DNA of 64,000 nucleotides from Tetmemena sp. SeJ-2015 (taxonomy: Eukaryota > Ciliophora > Spirotrichea > Sporadotrichida > Oxytrichidae), in the NCBI GenBank assembly GCA_027382625.1, contig JAJKFJ010022705.1, forward strand, positions 62,001-126,000. The letters are read 5' to 3'. Positions 46,401 through 59,560 of this stretch are shown piece after piece; the first letter of the stretch is position 1, and each line of letters begins with the position of its first letter. A program made the translations under genes and the position numbers. The notes under the pieces were generated by a model. That model made no database searches and had not been told where the DNA came from. It saw only the letters and a program-made list of their open reading frames with translations.

Positions 46401-46888
46401 CGTATTATTTAGTTTCTCTGCTCCAATTCTTGTCTCTTCTTCTCTTCTGATTCAAGAGTTGACAAGCAATAACTTACTTATCATATATATAAGATTAAAG
46501 ACAGGAGATCGTTGAATTTCTGTTGGTAGACTTTATGGTAGTCAACTCCATCTTTTCCTTGCTCACTTGCTTGCATAGGTCCATCGCTATTGACTGTATT
46601 ATTGCCCTTTGTATTCTTTTTGGATTTCTTTCTTCGAAAACTTCCTCTGTTCTCACTAGGACTGCCAGCAGCAGCTATTCCAATTAAAGTTTAGGATCTA
46701 GAAATTTAGCTACTACCTTCACCACCTGCGAGGCTCTAGGTTTGTTTTCTATCACCGAATCTAGCTCCTGCTCCACTTGCTTCTGCTGATTAATTTGTGA
46801 AGCTCTAGTATTAAAGGAGAGGATGATGGTGTATAGCAATAGGCAGCTAGGTATTTTAAGAAGTGAGATTTTAGGGTAAGCTCCCCAT
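43480..46888 (-). CDS. Long coiled-coil protein of unknown function
   Basis: Start ATG 46888-46886 (MGSLPQNLTSQNTQ). One frame is open to about 46515 through a Gly/Ala/Ser-rich part and a basic stretch (SFRRKKSKKNTKG). After an IES near 46450-46510 come coiled-coil heptads (EEKKRQELEQRNQIIRDQLL) and a Pro/Ser/Asn-rich linker. Further coiled segments lie at about 45310-45000 (LLNVQKRKADQADGLLKRC) and an acidic stretch at about 43770 (QIEEEDLLMNEEDEQL) precedes a Gln/Lys tail ending about 43480. Many joins between 46000 and 43900 were not resolved. Probably cytoskeletal or basal-body associated by architecture alone. Confidence 0.5.
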
Positions 46889-47089
46889 AGAAGAGTTGAA
46901 GACTATGCTTCCTGGTTTTATCATGCTGTTTTACATAGTGGCTAATTTATAATTTTAAAAATTATTATTCTGGGTTAATCCTCTCTAATCCTGGGTCATT
47001 AAATTTTAGGATGGCAATTATGGCGATTGATATTAAGGAAGTTAACTCTAAGAGAAGTTCTAAGATTGCTGATTAGTCTTACTGTTCAT

Positions 47090-50000
47090 GAATGTTATAC
47101 CGAAACCTCCACCAACACTTAAGATTCCTTTAGCATCATTTTGAAAAATAAAGTTATAGAAAATCTTAGCATATAAATAATTTTGAACTTAAGATTAGTT
47201 TTAATGGATGTCAGCACTAAACTAATTAGATTGGGAGTGATTTCTTCGATTCTAATTTCCATTTTGTAGAGGTAAAAGAAAATTCTCTAAACAGTAGTTA
47301 TAATTTAAAAGAAAACTTACAAGAATCGTTTTCCCTCTTTTGATTTTAGTTTCCGAAATCATCTTGAGTAATTATGTCTAATTATTGCTGCCGCAAATAC
47401 TCCTCCTTTAATCGCAGGCGATAGTCCTATTAGTCTTGAATTAATTTTATTCCTTCCTTTATCTACACAATTCCACTGCTGTTATTGTTGCTTTGCTCTT
47501 CTCTTATACTTTATTCAGCTATTTTAGCATTAATCCTGGTGGTTTCATTAAATGCTCTACTCATTGGACTTCTACTCATAACTCTTAATTGTTCAACCAG
47601 GCTATTCTAATATTCTTGTACGTTAATTCAAGTGATATTTCAAATGTAAATAATGAAACAGTAATTCTCTCTTTCCTCTCTGGCTCTATTTTTTAGTAAG
47701 AAGTTTACCTTGCTGCAACTTGTTAACGATGCTCAGCTAAATACTATTCTCTAAACGAGTGTATATCATCCATGAGAACGACCTGGTGCAAGTGAGTTTG
47801 CTAAAGTTAGTTCTTTATTGGGTAAGCATCATTCAAGGAATTCTAATGCTAAATCTGAGATTCCTATCTAAGCGATAAGCTGGACTTAAACAACCTTCCT
47901 TCGTTCACATCGTACTCTACTTAGTTGATGTTTGGATCCTATGATTAAACTTCTAAATTAGCCAAGTTTCTCAAAGGGATGCTTGATTAATTGTATCCAG
48001 GTGATTCTTGATTGACCTCATGGTTATCCTTTAAACTTAGCTATTGGCTGTTTTAATTCCGTTTTGGAGACATTATTTTGAACATGGAAAGTCAACATTC
48101 GCATCCCTCGAAGTCTTTTCTTAAAGCCGAGTCTATGTTTAAGCTGTCATTATAATATTTTCTTACTGGCTTCTCCTAGAATCGTCTGTCTACCCAACTC
48201 GATCTTGTTAATTTTAAAATGTGTGAGAGTAGTTATTTGCGAACTCTTGATCTTAATCCTCTGGTTACATCATTTATCGATTATTTATTTACTTAAAATG
48301 TTTGCAAAGATTATCTACAACTGAATGATAGTTATCTGAAGAAGGTAATAAATTCACATGAAACTATCATAATAAGAGTTGGCTTGATTTCTAAGCACAT
48401 CCATCAGGATTCTTGACTCAGCCTTTATTTGAGATTCACTTTCTCTGAACTTAATGGCCATTGAGGATGCGCTCTCTCCCGATCCTGAAGCTGCATCATC
48501 TATGTCAACATCATGCGAGTTACCGAAATATTAAGGCTCATAGAACTTAAAATGATACCATCGTTTTCAATTCAATTTATGAAAATAAATGGTTTATCTC
48601 CAAATTTAAACTCCTACTCCAAAATTGAAAAATCAGGGCGCCCTTCTTCTAAAGCTTTCTCATACTGCTTTGAAATTTAAGGCTTTATTTACTTGACATT
48701 CAAGGTCTTTGTGTCTACTGAAATGACTGAAGATTTTGATAGCGAGACTGCTATTGTATTTGTGATTAATTTGTACTCACTAAGTGCTTTCAAAATTATA
48801 TTTTTAAATAGTAACAATAAAATAAAGATAAGACAAAATGAAATACATTAGTTATTGCTTTTGCTGATTAGTTTAATTCTAAAGCGGTGGTTAAGTGGTC
48901 TTTATCTAATCTGCTTTAAGAGTTGATTTCGAAAAATGATTATTTTTAAGACAAAAATATCAATTTGATTCCTTCTTTGAAGTGGAAATCATTTTTGTTT
49001 ATCTTGTAGGAGGATTTTTGGTTTCAGAAACGTAGGATTCATATTCCCCAGCTGTTGAGTAGTTATGCTTTACTACGGTAACTTACTTCCCATCAGGCCT
49101 CTGGCCTTTAATAACTTCATCTTTTATTTGACTGCTTGGTGTGTGTGGCACTGGTTTATATTATAAAAAGCTAAAACAATTTTATCAAAGTTAATTTTAT
49201 TTAAATTTGGGAGTCGATCTAATCAACCTAAAAGTTTTAAGGGAGTTTAAATTATTTTCAGAAGACATAAAAATTCAATGTTCAATAAAAAAAGATACAA
49301 AGAGCAAGAGTCAGATTTTTAAGCGATTTGATACTTTGGCTTTATAGTCAATTGGCTTTTTAATATTGCTATTTCTCTCACTTTAACAAAATTTGGGACT
49401 CTTTACCTTAGCAGGCAGTAATTATTTTACAAAGAAAAAAATGATTGGATCAATCCTCATCAGTTAATCTTAAACTTTATTTTATCTAAAATGAATTCAT
49501 ATCTATTGTCTCTTCTTCTTGAATAGTTTTAAAAACTAAATACAGCACGAATTACTTTTTTAATCAAATCTAAATGAAGAAGCTCATACGAGCATTTCTT
49601 TTGTTTAGGACAAAACATTTTCTTACTGCTGCTAAATAAATGAACTTAAAAATATAATTATAAATAGTAATAAAAATATTTAAATTTAAGTTTGAATTGC
49701 TAAGGATGTAATTCTTCCTATTCATCTTTGATTTGATTTTGCAGCCTACTATAAACCTAGCTGGGAAGGGGCTGGTTTAAAGATTAGCTTTGATAATGAC
49801 TTTGATCTTATTAGAAATGGATATTATTTGATTACATTAATGGAGTGCCAACTTGATATGTCTGAAGAGAAGACTGATTGTTATGACTCATCATTTATTG
49901 TTATTGTATATTTGAGAATGGCGATGCTCCTGTTTGCTGATAGCTTAAAATATTTTGCAATATAAATTAACCTAAACTATAAAGCTTGTATTGAATTCTG

Positions 50001-50191
50001 GTTGCTACACTTGCTATTGGTTTGTCCATGTGCTGTTGTTTTGATAAAAATTATCCATTTCAGAAACCTCTTGCTCAAGCATTTTCAGTCGCTCATCTAT
50101 TGCAAGAACATTCTCCCAAACTAATAATAAATATGCAATAGAGCAAAAATTGAATTCATAAATTGTCAAAGACCGCTGAGTTTAAATTCAT
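47090..50191 (-). CDS. Gln-rich coiled-coil protein of unknown function
   Basis: The most upstream plausible start is ATG 50191-50189, followed after an unresolved junction by a coil (DERLKMLEQEVSEMDNFY). An alternative start at ATG 49894 begins a Gln/Asn/Ser-rich segment (MMSHNNQSSLQTYQ). Later segments: HNYSTAGEYESYVSETK (about 49060), RPDFSILEQEFKFGDKPF, SHDVDIDDAASGSGESASSM, NPDINQV-type linker sequence, a His/Gln-rich coil near 47750 (EQYLAEHRQQVAAR) and a last coil near 47550-47370 (LKEEYLRQQQLDIITQDDF). Frames change between segments, as expected for IESs. No catalytic domain recognised. End approximate. Confidence 0.48.
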
Positions 50192-50381
50192 ATTTTATTT
50201 TAAATTTATTTTTCTTCAGTCCAGCCGCATTTAATTCTTGAATTAGTCCTTAGATACGTTTTATAAGCATTAAATTAATCTCAAAATTTCTACAAACTGA
50301 CCGTTTTTCCTTTGTATTTATTTACGAATATAACTAATGCTTAGCATTTATAGTATGTATTTACTCTTTATTCTAAGCCTT

Positions 50382-52477
50382 TCAAGAGTGATGAATGTCT
50401 GATTGCAACTCCTCTGCAGCTTTTTTCTCAAGCTCTTCTTGTTTTAACTTAGGTCTTTTTTCTTTCTTGGTGCCTTCATTTTCTGAATCGCTAGAAGTTG
50501 AATGAGAAGGCTCTTTGTCGATGGGATCGAGTGTGAACTTCAAATTGCAGTCATAAATGTCGAGCAGCTCCTCGTGACTCATCTCTCCAATGTTTTCTAG
50601 TCCCACTTTGAACCTTATCAAGTCATTCTTTGAAAGAGCCAGTGATCCCATTCCTTTGAATTTCCTCTGGAGGACTTCGTGTAAAGCCATTTAAATATGT
50701 AATACATTTTTAATTTGTTTTAAAGCTATAGTAGTATTCCTAGCGTGACCGCCTGGGTGAAGGATCATTCCTGAATCGAAGTGTTGGCCTTGCTTTGTCG
50801 TGATCTGCACAGAAGTTGGGATGCCCTCTGGATAAGCCTTGTCATATTCCTCTCCTCCGTGCTCGAATTCAATCTTAAAGATAGTATTTGATCTCTAAAT
50901 ATATCTTGTCCATTAGATGCTTGGTCACTTCGTTATTTAACGCTTGGAAACCATAATCCATGGGCTTAAGCATCAAAGTCTTCCAGAGTTCATCTATGTC
51001 GCTTTAGCTTTCCAATACTTTCTCATACTTCACAAATGCCTTCCTTAGGAGACTTGCAACTATATAAACCATAGAGTGGTCTGCGGATTAGCGAGTTTTT
51101 GGACTGCGCTTATCAGGGTCTCCGATAATGCTGAAAGCTGGCTCATAAGCGATTATCTTTATCTTCTCGATGTTTAAAGTAAAGCAAATAATATGTAAAC
51201 TTGAAATTTTCTGGATTCCTTTCGAAAAGAATTGACTGAGCATCTTGTTTCAACAAATCTAGGACTCCTTGAATAGCTCCTGCACTCTAGTGCTCATAAA
51301 CACCTAGCTTGAAGTGCATACCCATAACGCAAAAATCATCTCCCTTAGTTCCCAATACTAGATCAAATGGAGAATACTCACTAGATTCAGTTGGTTAGAA
51401 CTACCTGAAGTATTAATTTAACTCTTAGACAATTTAAATCGAAATGAGAAGAGAGAATCTGGGTTTCTAAATATATCCTTAGGCCCTAAAAATCCTCTCA
51501 TTGCCCTTTGGACTGACATGACTGCAATCTCTGCAGCTAAAGCAGCTGAAGATCCTTTGGAGTCACTCAGTTGTTTTCCTGCTCTGATTGACCTCCAAGG
51601 GATGTAGTGAGAAACTACCATTCCTACTGCTGACTCGATTTCATCTATTGTTGCTCCATTCATGGCTCCATACGTCACTGCTGAAGCGATAGCTCCATGA
51701 ACCACATGATCAATTTTGTGGTTCTTCAACGAGAACACCTCTTTAAATAGCTAAATTATTTCATGTATACTCTGCAAGTCTTCCTCTTATCTCATCGATC
51801 AATAACATTCCCTTGAGAGCATCTTTTCCCTCAAGCTCGGGATTATTTTGACACGCTGCTACCACAACAGGGTAGTAGTCATTGTGTCCGAATTCTCCAG
51901 CCTGATGTCCTGGTAATTCAGAGTTATATCCAAAAACGGTGCCGTTAGAATCCCATTCACGTACTGCTGCTACGTTAGCCACCACAGCTTTTTCTGCATG
52001 CACCCACAGCTTTGATCCAAAACACTTGGATAAGAAAAAGCGACTTGCTCTAGAATTCTATGCCTACTCTTGTGCTTTAGTTTAGTCTAGGTTCAAATGC
52101 TTGTCAGGATTGACAGAGTACAAATTAATTGCCTCATCTCTAAAAACATTAGGTGCATTAGTTCTTTGAGCTATTGCTGAGATGCCGCAAAGTGCTGAAT
52201 CTGTGTGGAACAATTACACTCTCTTTAAAACTTCTTCATCATAAAAATAACTTCAAAATTATATAAAAATTTAGACAAACTATCTCATCAATCTTCTTTG
52301 TGTCAGTCTTTAGAAACTCGTGAGCGTATTCTCCAAGGCCTCTTGCTTAATTACTGTTTCTGGGTAAAGTTGCTGTCGCAAAGCTTCTAGATTTAAAACA
52401 AAATTAACATTTTATTTATAGAAATAAGATTATTGCATTTGACAATGCTTTTGCAGGTTGCGTGCTAATTATTGCAT
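50382..52477 (-). CDS. prpD: MmgE/PrpD-family protein, 2-methylcitrate dehydratase-like, mitochondrial
   Basis: Dehydrates 2-methylcitrate in the methylcitrate cycle of propionyl-CoA. Seen in order: start ATG 52477 with a basic presequence-like N-terminus (MQQLARNLQ), LGEYAHEFL, DSALCGISAIAQRTNAPNV, VREWDSNGTVFGYN, LPGHQAGEFGHNDYYPVVVA, KGMLLIDEIRGRLAEVFSL, IDHVVHGAIASAVTYGAMNG, FCVMGMHFKLGVYEHQSAGA, FSIIGDPDKR, FDSGMILHPGGHARNTT and a helical C-terminus to TGA 50384-50382. IESs: 50682-50720 (TAAAGC), 50872-50902 (ATCTT), 51179-51194 (GTAAA), 51739-51769 (CTCT), 52236-52284 (TCATC). Junctions near 51400 and 52400 unresolved. The acidic tail (KKEKRPKLKQEELEKK) is longer than in bacteria. Confidence 0.87.
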
Positions 52478-52639
52478 TTTCTGGAAGACGTATATCCTTT
52501 GTTAGTTATTGAATGTTAAGATAGTTGCTGATGTCGATTAAGCGATACCTTCCTGTTACTTTTTGATTATAATTAAAGGTTTATAAATATTTAATATACT
52601 CTTTATTGTTATTTTTTAGTAAAAGGAGTAATAAACTAA

Positions 52640-54214
52640 GAGTAATTAAAGTTAATATTGTTTGTAAGATTGATTTATTGAACTGATGACTGTTTGATTA
52701 AACCAAATTCATGAAAATCATTTTCAAACTTCCTAATTTATGTCCCACCACACACTGTTCTTAAATCTATTTCTTCTAACTTGGAAACCCTCTCTAACCC
52801 TTACTCCTAAGAATTTTATTTCCTTATTTGACCTCATCCCCTAAGGGCTTATCTATAAATCCTTTTGTAAATAATCTTGACTCTGTGAACTCAAATTTCC
52901 ATTTTTCTATTCATTTATTTTGACTGACTTTTATTGAAATTCCTACTTTGCTTTTACACCTTTATTTATATTTTATTATTGTGACCCCTTGGCATAGGCT
53001 TCTATTTACTTCTAAGCATCCTCCAAGAGCTACTATTTTTAATCTGAATCTTCAAATTTAATGAATTAGGAATCAATAGCTTCATCACCCTGGCTCCTCT
53101 CCAGATTTTTCTAATTGTCAATGCTAGCGATATCTCTTGTAGCTCCTTACAACTCTTTGAGAAAGCCAGTCTGAGTTTGAAAGAAGTGCTTAATAAATGG
53201 CTAAATTAATTTAAAATGTATTTTGCTTTCTCTTCTTTAGTTAATTGTACTTATTTTTACTTTAGGAAATAGTAGCTTCTCTTTCTAGCATTACGTGCTC
53301 CAAAAGCATGTTGTGCCTCTTGACATCTTCATGGCTTATTTTTTAAGCTTGAGCATACACATTGGAGAATAATTTATCGTACTCACTTTCCTGCACTAAC
53401 TCTGCAATCTTTCTCAATTCCTCAAGTCTCTCCTAATGCTGATTTTACTTGTGCTGCGATTGTTTGCTTTTCGAGAGCTAGGATACTCTTTTCAAGGGAC
53501 TATTTATCAGTGGATTAGAGATATTCTAAGTCTTAGAGAAGTAGTTAGAACTTGATATAGAAGGAGCTGCCGGGTAATGAGAAAGAGAAGGCTTTGAAAA
53601 TGCCACAGGAGATTAATTAAATAGTTTATGTTTATTTATGCCTGATACCCCGGGTTTAGAGTGTGTGGTGATTGTCTAATTTTGGGGCTTGTTTGGTGAG
53701 CTCTCAAACTTAGAAAAGTTAGCTAAGTTGTTTTAAAAAATTAAGAAAATTTATTTAGAATATATAATTTATACTCATGTTGAAATCTTGGGAGGGAAAC
53801 ACTTTATGAGACTTAACTTAGTTAGAAAGACAAATAATTATTTATCGCACTTATAAATTAGAAATAAAGAGAGCATGAGGTTAACCAGTGAGGGAAGATA
53901 AATTGTTCCCTGTCGCTAAATTGTTTGAAGGCTGTGATATTCTTAACTGCTAATCTAATTCTAATAAATTCAATTAAATTAAAAAGATAATCAAGATGAT
54001 TTTTGAGAGTTATGTCTGGATTAGAATAGAAATGAGAATGATTCTGGATGTTTAAGATTGTGTAAGAGGGTGAGGTTATAGTTTAGTAGGGCTGAATGCT
54101 TTAGTCAGCAAATCTTCCTAACTCAGAATGATTGGAGTTGTAATGGCCTTGTATATATTGAGCTAAGAGCACTCTTTTATCCATCTTGGGTGATTGGTTC
54201 ATAAAAAGCAGCAT
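52640..54214 (-). CDS. Ser/Pro-rich coiled-coil protein
   Basis: Start ATG 54214-54212 (MLLFMNQSPKMDKRVLLAQY). The first segment is Ser/Asn/Tyr-rich to about 53990, followed by an AT-rich IES (about 53760-53990). Then come a Pro/Thr/Ser linker (SSPNKPQNQTITTHSKPGVS, near 53690), VAFSKPSLSHYPAAPSISS and a coiled coil (QERLEELRKIAELVQESEY, HEDVKRHNMLLEHVML) at 53430-53260. Beyond about 53230 the frame is unclear. No known domain; the stop is approximate. Confidence 0.5.
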
Positions 54215-54289
54215 TTCTTTATTCTTTCTGATCTACATAAATAAAGCAATAATATTGCATAAATACTTCTTATTTACTACTTTTAATTA

Positions 54290-55589
54290 ACGATTTGATT
54301 CTATGACTTTGTGGCTTGCATAATTAGCTTGAGAGTTCTAGGGGTGACCTTATCTGTCCATCTTTTATAAGAAGAGCTCACTTGCCCTTAGCCCTACCCA
54401 TGAGATACAATAGCTTTCATTTGCTTGTGACCCTGTTCTCTCTCATTTTAAAAACCCTCGTCCTCTTCATCCTCTTTCTGTATTTTTGAAATCCTTGGCT
54501 TTTCCACTATAATTTAATAGAAAAGATAGTTTTATGATAAAAGTATTCGTTTTAAATGAATTTCAATTCATTAAAGAAGTAAAATTCAATGTAATTAATT
54601 TTTATGTGATATAAAATATATTGAGTAAAATAGAAAAATTAAACTATAATTTGCCTTAGTTCTCCGTTATGAATTACACTTTACTGTGAGAGATAATTCT
54701 AATTATCAATTTCTTGCAAACTCCCTCTAAATCGACTTTATAAGCTACTTTTATCATTGATTAAGGAACCTTCATTCAATGAGTCCCTGTGCTATGATTT
54801 TTTATCTTTCTGATTTTGACTGAACTTAGATTTCTTCCTCTGCCCAAATATCTCATCTTCATCATCAACAACAACGACCTTTCGAATTAATATAATATAA
54901 AGCATCATTAAAATAAACAGAATTATTAGTGTAGTTAACATTATGCGCGCTTGAATGATGATTGAGGGAAGTTTGGTCTTTACTGAAAAGTTCATCTAGT
55001 CTTTGATTTGAGGTGCGAGGTTTTAAGCTTTGATTGCTCCCTCTCTTACTAGAAAAGGTAGGCAAGAGTCCTTTCAAGTTCTTAGAGCTATCAGAGTTTA
55101 TATTTCCTTAAATAATAAGTGAAATTTAATTATTACTAGGAGTTCTTTTTGTTTGAGAAGTGCGAATACTTTTAGAGCTAGAGCAGTCTCAAATTTGAAT
55201 AAGTAAAGATAGCCTCTTTAATCGCACTCTAAATGTCCTTCTTAGGATCGATTCTCCCATTTTCTACCAACCACTTCAAAGAGTCAATCTCAAACACCGA
55301 TAACTTTTTATACTCATAGCTCATCAGAGTATCTTTCAGGAATTGATTCGAAACTTCAAAAAAGTCCAAATTATTCAAAAGAATTGTTTCAGAATGAAAT
55401 ATAAAAGTTAGGGTTCATATAGTACTGATTCATAAGATCCCTGAGAGTGTTATTATTCTTGATAAATCGAGTTTTCTCACTGGTGGAAATAAACTTATTG
55501 GGCGAAAGATAGATATGGGCATCGTTTATCTTTAAAGGCATGCCCTCTTAGTCTCTTTGCAATTCCAAAATAGATACCTTTCTTTTCAT
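54290..55589 (-). CDS. Unknown protein with acidic and basic tail
   Basis: ATG 55589-55587 (MKRKVSILELQRDQEG) starts a segment with KINDAHIYLSPNKFISTSEK and LRDLMNQYYMNPNF. A second frame continues LDFFEVSNQFLKDTL to KKDIQSAIKEAIFTY (55400-55180). Then a Ser/Asn-rich segment (GLLPTFSSKRGSNQSLKP), a 40-bp IES with pointer CATC (54863-54902) joining VYFND to DEDEIFGQRKKSKF, and finally QKEDEEDEGFQNEREQG to KRWTDKVTPRTLKLIMQ near 54300. Unrecognised. Start could lie further upstream. Confidence 0.48.
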
Positions 55590-56119
55590 ATCTATTAAAA
55601 CTCAGAATGATAATTAAAGAGTCTATAATTTTCAAAAGCTAAGCTAAGGAGAGTTAAGTTTTTCACCTTTGATGTTTCCATCAACGTTAACTTTCTGCTA
55701 AAGCTGGGGACTTTTATTGCCTGGTTCGGCTTTTATTTAAATCTAAACTTAAGGTGGTTGCACGATTTATGAAAGCCTTGGATCTGCCATAGAAACTTGA
55801 GACAGAATGTCCTAATTCTAAATAAGACTTGACTGAGACCTCAGATTCTCTAATTATCAATCAAGTTTGTGATTAAATAATTAATTATGAAAGCATGTCA
55901 TGCTTGAGGTTTTATTTCCCTGAATAACCTTAAAATATTTCAATTTATTTTGAATAAATTAAGAATACTAGGCTATCTTTTAGAGATACTTTAAATTTCC
56001 TTATGAGAATTTCTTGTCCAATTAAGTTCTTTGAAATGATGTAAGCTTCGAATCCTTCATTGCTAAATCGTAAGCTAACAACTGATCAATAAACTGTTTA
56101 AATATATATTTAAATAACT

Positions 56120-58299
56120 TGTTTAATCTCTAAATTTTTGTTTTTTGGTCTATTCTTCAAGTGGTTGTAGCCCATACTCATTGATGCTCGCATATTGCAT
56201 GGGCATAACTGTTTTCCATGCATTCCCGTTTCCTTTGTTTCTTCTTACTGCTTTTAGATTTTTTATTTATCCCTTTTGAGTTTGCTTGCCGACACCATTT
56301 CCTTCCCCTTCAAGATTTTTATCTTATTCTTTTATATCTTCAGTTTTTATCTAGGCCTCCATTTATCCGAAAGCTGAGACAAAGTAAGAGTTTTGTGCGG
56401 ATGTGAGTTCAGATGGAGGGTAATTATTTTTGAGTTGCTGCTGATAAAGCATGGTTGTGGTTGAAGCATTAGTTTGCTCTATTTGTCTAGTATAGGTCTC
56501 TCCAATGACCCTTGTTGAGTCTTGCTTTTGGTGGCTGACAGCTACCCTCATTTTTATGATCTCTTGAGGTCTTGAAGATGGCCTGCTCTCTTCAACACAA
56601 ATTTAACAGCAAGACAATTATGATGTTTAAAATTCAACAGCCTATATTTTCCTGCTTTCTTGCTCATTTTAAGATACTTCTAAACTTTCTTTTTCCCTGA
56701 TTTCTGTTGCATCTTTATTGTGAACATCATCCATCACCAACTGTCTATAGCTAAATTATTTAACTAATAATCATTCAATAGCCTCCTCTAGAATACGATT
56801 ACTCAAGCAAATTCTCTGTTGAGGATTTTAAGGAAGATTAAGGGTAAAGAGTTGCATTTGAGCCTCTCAAGTTTTAATTTTAAGCCTGTTTCAAATCAAC
56901 TTTCAGCTTGTAGGAATGAGGGTTATTTCCATAATCTAATACTTAGCCTTCTTATTATAATAGCAAAGATTTATCCATATTGCAAAAATAAAATTTAAAT
57001 TTTGAATTATTTGATAAAATATTTTTCTTGCTTTAACTTACATTTAAAATAGTCTATAGATCTTGTTCATTCTTCCTTACCTAAGCTGTTAAAGTTTACT
57101 AGTCTTTAGAATTTGTAATTTACAAAGGCTGTTGTTTATTGTTAGTCTTTTGATCATGTCCAATTAAATTAATGGTAGAACGTAATGAGTTTACCCCGAA
57201 AGTTCCTTAGTTGGTTTTATTTCTAGACTGAGTTTACAGTTGAGATGAGGACTGCTTCTTATCTCGTGAGTATTGAGTCATCAAAGCATTTCCTAATAGT
57301 TTAGCTCTGCTTTTCTAGTCTATGTTGCCTCCAAAAAGTATGGATTATCTGTTGGCTTATTCCTCCTTAGTAATTTCCTCTTTCAAAAGTCTAATCTACT
57401 CCTAAGCATATTTAAGATATTATTATCATCATGAAAATTATAACTATTATGGAAAAATTCCCATTTAATTTAAGAGAGCTGACATGTTAAATCCTCTCAT
57501 TTTGTAAATCTATGAATTAGAAATGAGTAAAAAGTAAAATGATATATCTATTTCATTTCCTGATTAATCTTATGCAGTCTAAGAATTTCGAAATGGAATT
57601 TCAGCTCCAAGAGCTTGTTTAAAGTGCTATCTTGAGGGAGTCTGAAACTTGCTCCAGTACTGAGACTTGGTGTATTTTTAATCCCTAGGAATTTATGCAA
57701 ACAGGTTTCCTGATTTACCGTTCTGAGGAGTAGAGCATTAAGAGTACTGAGTGTTTATTTTCATCTATGGCATCATTACTTGCAGCTGCAACTATTTGTA
57801 TGAATAAGTAAGAAAAATTATAGGTTGTATATTTGTTGTTTGCAGGAAAATATTCAGGGGCATCCATAGTATTTATTAAGAAAGGCTATTTGTTTCCGCT
57901 ATTGATAGAACTCTCAGCACTTCTATCTTACTTCCTGCTTTTCTTATAGCCCGAATATAGAGGCTTCATCTAAGTGACGCTCCCAGAATTAACAGTTTGT
58001 GAGTCAAAATTCTGCTGCTCATTATTAGTCACTCCAATTTAAATATTCCTTCCATCTTGGATGGAGCCATGTCTGAAGATACTCTAAGTTTTGTAAAGGC
58101 TTTATTAACTCTTGTCCCTGCTCTTTTGTGTTTGCAGCTTAGTAAATTCCAAATTCTTATGATTATTCTACTTTGAGTTTTTATTAGACGTTGGGAGAGT
58201 CAGCTAGCTACTTATTCTGCTTTGGGTTTATGGAAGCTCTTATAGCTTGAAATTCGACCCTCGAATCATTTAGTTTATATTGCTCGAATTGTTTTGCAT
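56120..58299 (-). CDS. Asn/Gln/Ser-rich low-complexity protein
   Basis: Start ATG 58299-58297 (MQNNSSNINQMIRGSNFK), open for about 160 codons with basic Ser/Asn-rich sequence and SGYKKSRKQDRSAESS. A 37-bp IES with pointer TATTTGT (57793-57829) joins PANNK to QLQLQVMMP and continues CSTPQNGKSGNLFAQIPRDQ. Later segments: QQQLKNNYPPSELTSAQNSY with a TAA-encoded Gln into MEAQIKTEDIKEQDKN, and a Lys/Asn-rich end (RRNKGNGNAWKTVMP) near 56150. The middle (56700-57500) contains more Gln-rich pieces that I could not order. Likely disordered; function unknown. Confidence 0.5.
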
Positions 58300-58987
58300 T
58301 TTATTATAATTACATTTTATCAAATGAATATCTTATAATCACTCCCTTTGTGCTGGAATGTAGTGGTAATAGAGGGAGTATCGATCATTGATAAAGTAGT
58401 TAATAATCGCTGTAATTAATTAGCTGCTGGAATCTTAGATATTATTAATTATTTTGTACGGATGAGATCAGATTCTCATGAAAAATTTAATCTCCACACA
58501 TACTAATTGCTATAGAATTTATGAATAATGAGAAAAGCCCAATCTTGAAATTCTAAAGAGGGCAGCGACTAAGTAGCCAATAAAATTGCAGCAATGTTTA
58601 ATAAAACGTAATTAATTTGAAAATTTAAAGCGAATAAGAAAAGATAGGGTCTGCAGCTAATACTTTACTCAACTTAAACTAATAAATCAAGCTCAACTTT
58701 GATTGCTCGTCTACAACATTCTCTCATGATTGGCCTTATTACTGCTCCCTCTTTGAAATTTTACTCATGAAAAGATAGTTTCTTTGTTAGTGCAGGTGTA
58801 TATTTTATAGGCTTATATAATACAGTCTCATTCAAAATATGAAACCTAAATCGTTGTCTAGATGAAATGTTTCATTCATACTGCTGTTTCAAATTACATT
58901 AGAGAAGAGGAATAGCCTCCCTCCTTTCAAGGATAGTGCTTGAAACTTTGAAAGAAGAGAAGCGCTTCATTCTCCCTGTTTGGTTGC

Positions 58988-59560
58988 TCATGAACTTGCA
59001 GCCTTAGCCTTGGCTCTTGCAGCTAGTACGAGAGAGTATCTACTGTAGACAAATCTGATGAGGAAGTCTCCTATATACTAACCAAGCAGCCCGTAGCTCG
59101 AAACATCACTGTTGAAGATTTCCATAGACTTTCTTATGTCATTGTACAAATAGCCCAAGTTAAGTAATGTGTAGAGAGATAAGATAAAATTGAGTTGTAG
59201 AGGATGTTCCAGCCGATGTATTTGAGTCCACTGGGGTTCTCTTGTGAGTTGGTAGGATCTGTGATAGTGTAGAAGCAGTTGAAGGATGCCTCACCAAAAC
59301 CGTGGAGGAGCTTTGCATAAGCGGTGAGAGACTTTGTGGTGTCAGTGCCCCAGTTCTCTATCAAACTAGCATACCCATTTTGAATAGATGTGATATTATC
59401 TCTTAAGTAAATAAATTTTTACTCTAAAATTAACTCTGCAGTATTTCACGAAAGAGCCAGTGGGCAGCACATTTAACTATTTTAAATATGAAATATGCAC
59501 ATCAATAATTCCGTTTCCAATACCAGCAATAAGCAGATAGATGTCTAATTAATTATGAAA
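58988..59560 (-). CDS. Probable secreted or surface protein, 5' end uncertain
   Basis: From about 59560: LLIAGIGNGIIDVHI, then after an IES SIQNGYASLIENWGTDTTKS and LLHGFGEASFNCFYTITD. A 35-bp IES with pointer AGTT (59158-59192) joins GWNILYN to LGYLYNDIRKSMEIF. The end is GDFLIRFVYSRYSLVLAARA at TGA 58990-58988. The IxNxxIDVxx motif recurs in the next gene upstream (about 61545), suggesting a diverged tandem pair. I did not find a secure start or signal peptide. GC-richer than its surroundings. Confidence 0.58.

Noticed and set aside
50382..50690. Separate 102-codon gene
   Set aside because: A 39-bp IES with pointer TAAAGC joins it to HPGGHARNTTIAL of PrpD; it is that protein's C-terminal segment.
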